This document shows positions 60,876 to 64,000 of a stretch of 64,000 bases of DNA, piece after piece; the first letter of the stretch is position 1, and each line of letters begins with the position of its first letter. The stretch comes from Actinomycetes bacterium (GTDB lineage: Bacteria > Actinomycetota > Actinomycetes > Actinomycetales > Microbacteriaceae). The notes beneath the pieces were generated by a model, which was not told the origin of the DNA, did not search any database, and was given only the letters and a program-made list of their open reading frames with translations. Where the stretch lies: contig JAEYZI010000056.1 in the NCBI GenBank assembly GCA_023428065.1, forward strand, positions 1 through 64,000, written 5' to 3'. The position numbers and the translations under genes are program-made.

Positions 60876-61700
60876 TCAACCCTGGAAATAGCGTGCGAGC
60901 GCGAGGGCGACGCCCTGCTCGTAGTCGGTGGCCGTGACGTCGGTCGACACGGCGCGCACCTCCTCCGGCGCCTGTCCCATCGCGACCGCGACGCCGCCGC
61001 CGGATGCCGCCCACTCGAACATGTCGATGTCGTTGCGCCCGTCGCCCATCACGAGGACGTGGTCGCGCGCGATGCCGAGACGCTCGCGCACGTACTCCAT
61101 TCCGGTGCCCTTGTTGACGCCGTCGGGAGCGATGTCGAGCCACGCCGTCCAGCCGACGTTGTAGCTCACCTTGTGCAGCCCCATCCGCTCGACGACCTGC
61201 AGGAAGTCCTCGATGGCGTGGCCCGGCGACAGCACGACGACGCGCGTCGCGGGGGCGTCGAGCAGCTCCTCGAACTCCACCTGCAGGCGTCCCGCCGCGA
61301 GCGCCCCCTCGGGGAACGGGCCCGTGAAGCGGAACAGACCCTCGGCGTCCTCGACGGCGAAGCTCGCCCCCTCGAGGTGCCCGTGGATCGTCGTGAGCAC
61401 CTCGCGCGGGTCGAACGTCTCGACGCGGTCACGCACCCAGCCGACGGGCGCCTCCTTGTCGCGCCGCATGACGATGGCGCCGTTGGCGCACACCGCGTAG
61501 GAGGGGGCGATGCCGACGCGGTCGATCACGGGGAGCGTCATCGACACCGAGCGGCCCGTCGAGGGCATGATCTCGTGCCCGAGGTCGCGCACGCGACGGA
61601 TCTCGGCCGCCACCCGCGGGTCGAGCTCGCCGTCCTCGGTGAGCACGGTGCCGTCGATGTCGAGACCGATGAGCCAACGGTCCTCACGTGCGACCGTCAC
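60876..61700 (-). CDS. HAD-superfamily phosphatase (Cof-type)
   Basis: A 274-residue protein. Motif I LIGLDIDGTVLTEDG with the Asp nucleophile, motif II STGRS, motif IV MGDGRNDIDMFEWA. C2-type cap in the middle. Likely a sugar-phosphate or cofactor phosphatase. The GTG start overlaps the serS stop (GTGA), indicating cotranscription. Confidence 0.85.
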   Translation of the reverse strand: MTVAREDRWLIGLDIDGTVLTEDGELDPRVAAEIRRVRDLGHEIMPSTGRSVSMTLPVIDRVGIAPSYAVCANGAIVMRRDKEAPVGWVRDRVETFDPREVLTTIHGHLEGASFAVEDAEGLFRFTGPFPEGALAAGRLQVEFEELLDAPATRVVVLSPGHAIEDFLQVVERMGLHKVSYNVGWTAWLDIAPDGVNKGTGMEYVRERLGIARDHVLVMGDGRNDIDMFEWAASGGGVAVAMGQAPEEVRAVSTDVTATDYEQGVALALARYFQG

Positions 61701-62959
61701 TTCACGGGCTCCAGAACGTCGAGGCCGAGGTACGGCTGCAGGGGCTCCGGCACCCCGACCGAACCGTCGGCGCGCTGGTGGGTCTCGAGCAGCGCCACGA
61801 TCCAGCGAGTCGTCGCGAGGGTGCCGTTGAGCGTCGCGACGGGCGAGGTCTTTCCGTCGGCGCCGCGCTGACGGATGTCGAGGCGGCGCGCCTGGAATGT
61901 CGTGCAGTTGCTCGTCGAGGTGAGCTCGCGGTAGGCGCCCTGCGTGGGAACCCACGCCTCGACGTCGAACTTGCGCGCCGCGCTCGTGCCGAGATCGCCC
62001 GCAGCCGTGTCGATGACGCGGTACGAGAGGCCGAGGCTCTTGAGCATCCCCTCCTGCATCGCGAGGAGGCGCTCGTGCTCGGCCTCGGCGTCGGCCGGGT
62101 CGATGTAGCTGAACATCTCGAGCTTCTGGAACTGGTGCACGCGGATGATGCCGCGGGTGTCCTTGCCGTGGCTGCCCGCCTCGCGGCGGTAGCACGTCGA
62201 CCACCCGGCGTAGCGCTTGGGACCGGCCGAGAGGTCGAGGATCTCGTCCTTGTGGTAGCCGGCGAGCGCGACCTCGCTCGTGCCCGTGAGGTAGAGCTCG
62301 TCGTCGGGCAGGTAGTAGATCTCGTCGGCGTGGGCGCCGAGGAAGCCCGTGCCCGCCATGATGTCGGGGCGCACGAGGGTCGGCGTGATGAGGGGCACGA
62401 AGCCGGCGTCGAGCGCGCGCTGCAGACCGAGCTGCATGAGGGCGAGCTCGAGCCGCGCGCCGACTCCCTTGAGGAAGTAGAACCGGGCGCCCGAGACCTT
62501 CGCCCCGCGCTCCATGTCGATCGCGTCGAGCAGCTCGCCGAGGGCGAGGTGGTCGCGCGGTTCGAAGTCGAACTCGGGCTTGCCGCCGACCTCGCGCAGC
62601 GTGACGAAGTCGTCCTCGCCGCCCGCCGGCACCCCCTCGAGCACGATGTTCGGGATGCCGCCAGCGACCTCCGCGAAGCGGGCCTCGGCATCCGACGCCA
62701 CGGCCTGCGCGTTCTTGACGCGCGCGGCGAGCTCCTGCGCCTCGGCCACGAGCGCCGCCTTCTCGTCCTTGGGCGCCTGGGCCACGCGCTTGCCGAAGGC
62801 GTTCTGCTCCGCCCGCAGCGTCTCGAACGCGGAGATGGCGGCGCGGCGCTCGGCGTCGGCCGCGACGGCCTCGTCGACGAGGCCCACGGATGCGCCGCGG
62901 CGCTCCTGCGAGGCTCGCACGACATCCGGGTTCTCACGCAGCAGCACGGGGTCGATCAC
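61697..62959 (-). CDS. serS: seryl-tRNA synthetase
   Basis: A 420-residue class II synthetase. N-terminal coiled-coil arm (about 30-100). Motif 2 YAGWSTCYRREAGSHGKDTR. Motif 3 LNGTLATTRWIVALLE. It charges the class II tRNA-Ser genes nearby. TAGACT stands 6 nt before the GTG, the leaderless pattern. Standard family length. Confidence 0.95.
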   Translation of the reverse strand: MIDPVLLRENPDVVRASQERRGASVGLVDEAVAADAERRAAISAFETLRAEQNAFGKRVAQAPKDEKAALVAEAQELAARVKNAQAVASDAEARFAEVAGGIPNIVLEGVPAGGEDDFVTLREVGGKPEFDFEPRDHLALGELLDAIDMERGAKVSGARFYFLKGVGARLELALMQLGLQRALDAGFVPLITPTLVRPDIMAGTGFLGAHADEIYYLPDDELYLTGTSEVALAGYHKDEILDLSAGPKRYAGWSTCYRREAGSHGKDTRGIIRVHQFQKLEMFSYIDPADAEAEHERLLAMQEGMLKSLGLSYRVIDTAAGDLGTSAARKFDVEAWVPTQGAYRELTSTSNCTTFQARRLDIRQRGADGKTSPVATLNGTLATTRWIVALLETHQRADGSVGVPEPLQPYLGLDVLEPVK

Positions 62960-63000
62960 GCCTCAAGTCTAGGAGCCTGCCGGTCGCCCTCCTCATGCCC

Positions 63001-63006
63001 TACCGT
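63001..63006 (+). promoter_or_regulatory. -10 box of the lipid-kinase gene
   Basis: TACCGT, exactly 6 nt before ATG 63013; it lies back to back with the serS promoter. Confidence 0.45.
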
Positions 63007-63012
63007 GAGACC

Positions 63013-64000
63013 ATGACGCCACCCGACGCCGCGACGCCACGTCGGGCGGCCGTCGTCTACAACCCCATCAAGGTCGACATCGACCGGCTGCGCGACATCG
63101 TCGCGGCCGCCGAGAGCGCCGCCGGATGGGCCAAGAGCGTGTGGCTCGAGACGAGCGAGTCCGACCCGGGCATCGGCCAGGCGAAGGCCGCGCTCGACGA
63201 GGGCGTGGACGTCGTGATCGCCGCGGGCGGCGACGGCACGGTGCGCGCGGTCGCGCAGGCCCTGCAGAACACGGGCGTCGCGCTCGCGCTCCTGCCGTCG
63301 GGCACGGGCAACCTGCTCGCGCGCAATCTCGGGCTCGACGTCAACACCTCGCACACGGAGGCCTCGGTCGAGATCGCCTTCTCGGGAATCGACTCGGCGA
63401 TCGACGTGGGCGTCGTCGAGATCGACCGGCCCGACGGAGGCGTCGAGACGCACTCCTTCGTCGTCATGGCGGGGCTCGGCCTCGACGCCAAGATGATCGC
63501 CAACACCAACCCGGAGCTCAAGAAGCGCGTCGGGTGGCTCGCCTACGTCGACGCGATCGGCCGCTCCCTCGTCGACAAGCACGTGCTGCGCCTGCGCTAT
63601 CGCCTCGACGGCGGGGATGAGCGCTTCACGCGCGTGCACACGATCCTCATCGGCAACTGCGGGGCGCTTCCCGGCAACATCCTGCTGCTTCCGGACGCCG
63701 AGATCGACGACGGGCTCTTCGACATCGTGACGCTGCGCCCCGAGGGCTTCGGCGGGTGGGCCCGCGTGTGGGTCGGGATCGTGTGGGAGAACGGGGTGCT
63801 GCGCCGCAGCACGATAGGGCGCAAGCTCCTCGACCTGCGCCAGCGGCCCGTGCGTGCGCTGCGCTACCTGCGCGGTCGCCGCATCGAGGGGCGGCTCGAC
63901 CGGCCGGAGGAGTTCGAGCTCGACGGCGACGAGTGCGGCGTCATCACGGGCTTCCGCGCCCACGTCGACCCCGCCGCGCTCCTCGTGCGCATGCCGCGCG
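63013..64000 (+). CDS. diacylglycerol/sphingosine kinase-family protein (runs past window end)
   Basis: 329 residues seen, no stop. The DAGK catalytic domain has VVYNPIK, VVIAAGGDGTVRAVAQAL and LALLPSGTGNLLARNL. The C-terminal half has the beta-sandwich with DGLFDIVTL. It phosphorylates diacylglycerol or a related lipid at the membrane. The coding frame is open to base 64000; the gene is cut by the window, not broken. Confidence 0.9.
   Translation, partial: MTPPDAATPRRAAVVYNPIKVDIDRLRDIVAAAESAAGWAKSVWLETSESDPGIGQAKAALDEGVDVVIAAGGDGTVRAVAQALQNTGVALALLPSGTGNLLARNLGLDVNTSHTEASVEIAFSGIDSAIDVGVVEIDRPDGGVETHSFVVMAGLGLDAKMIANTNPELKKRVGWLAYVDAIGRSLVDKHVLRLRYRLDGGDERFTRVHTILIGNCGALPGNILLLPDAEIDDGLFDIVTLRPEGFGGWARVWVGIVWENGVLRRSTIGRKLLDLRQRPVRALRYLRGRRIEGRLDRPEEFELDGDECGVITGFRAHVDPAALLVRMPR

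Noticed and set aside
1..64000. CRISPR arrays, rRNA genes, transposase-bearing insertion sequences
   Set aside because: No regularly spaced direct repeats, no rRNA sequence and no transposase motif were seen.

Overview
The window is high-GC actinobacterial chromosome, most likely from a Microbacteriaceae-type organism. The evidence is the very GC-rich third codon positions, GTG starts, many leaderless genes with TANNNT boxes 6-8 nt before the start codon, an SOS-box-controlled DUF222/HNH gene, and paired LytR-CpsA-Psr proteins. About 37 kb is ordinary chromosome. About 26.5 kb (13946-40442) is an integrated mobile element with visibly lower GC.

Left chromosomal arm (1-13940). A protocatechuate-branch beta-ketoadipate operon, pcaB(partial)-D-C-I-J-F, has every junction overlapping by a few bases. 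A convergent thiolase-CoA-transferase operon follows, then a divergent IclR regulator with a palindrome at its start. Next come a TauE/SafE permease, a lipoprotein-Nramp-like-PRC-barrel operon, a zinc alcohol dehydrogenase, and a decayed ArsR-SRPBCC pair.

Mobile element (13946-40442). It sits in the 3' end of tRNA-Arg(ACG), flanked by a 10-bp direct repeat and carrying a large serine recombinase at its right end. The two element ends rebuild a symmetric attP of about 51 bp. In the excised circle the recombinase frame would run straight into a helix-turn-helix ORF that now lies at the opposite end. Integration therefore appears to cut a C-terminal DNA-binding module from the recombinase. The right half is a reduced conjugative backbone: small conserved proteins, an MT-A70 methylase, a VirD4/TraG-like ATPase and a replication-relaxation protein. 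No relaxase or VirB4 is seen. The left half is cargo: an AlbA_2 protein, a secreted-peptide/ABC-exporter cassette, a helicase-nuclease pair, a DUF1883-TIR operon, and a separately promoted three-gene operon. That operon encodes a P-loop NTPase with two C-terminal TIR/NDT-like domains plus a Rossmann-like partner, and is the best candidate for an undescribed defence system.

Right chromosomal arm (40434-64000). It holds the tRNA-Arg target, a DesK/DesR-type two-component system, small membrane proteins, an SOS-box-controlled HNH protein, and a GH38 mannosidase/GPH transporter/sugar kinase cluster. Then come an epimerase bracketed by palindromic repeats, a MarR-EmrB drug-efflux operon with its operator, a TetR/membrane-protein pair with its operator, and a cutinase-like exported protein. 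Two tRNA-Ser genes, tandem LCP proteins, a HAD phosphatase, seryl-tRNA synthetase and the start of a diacylglycerol kinase complete the window.
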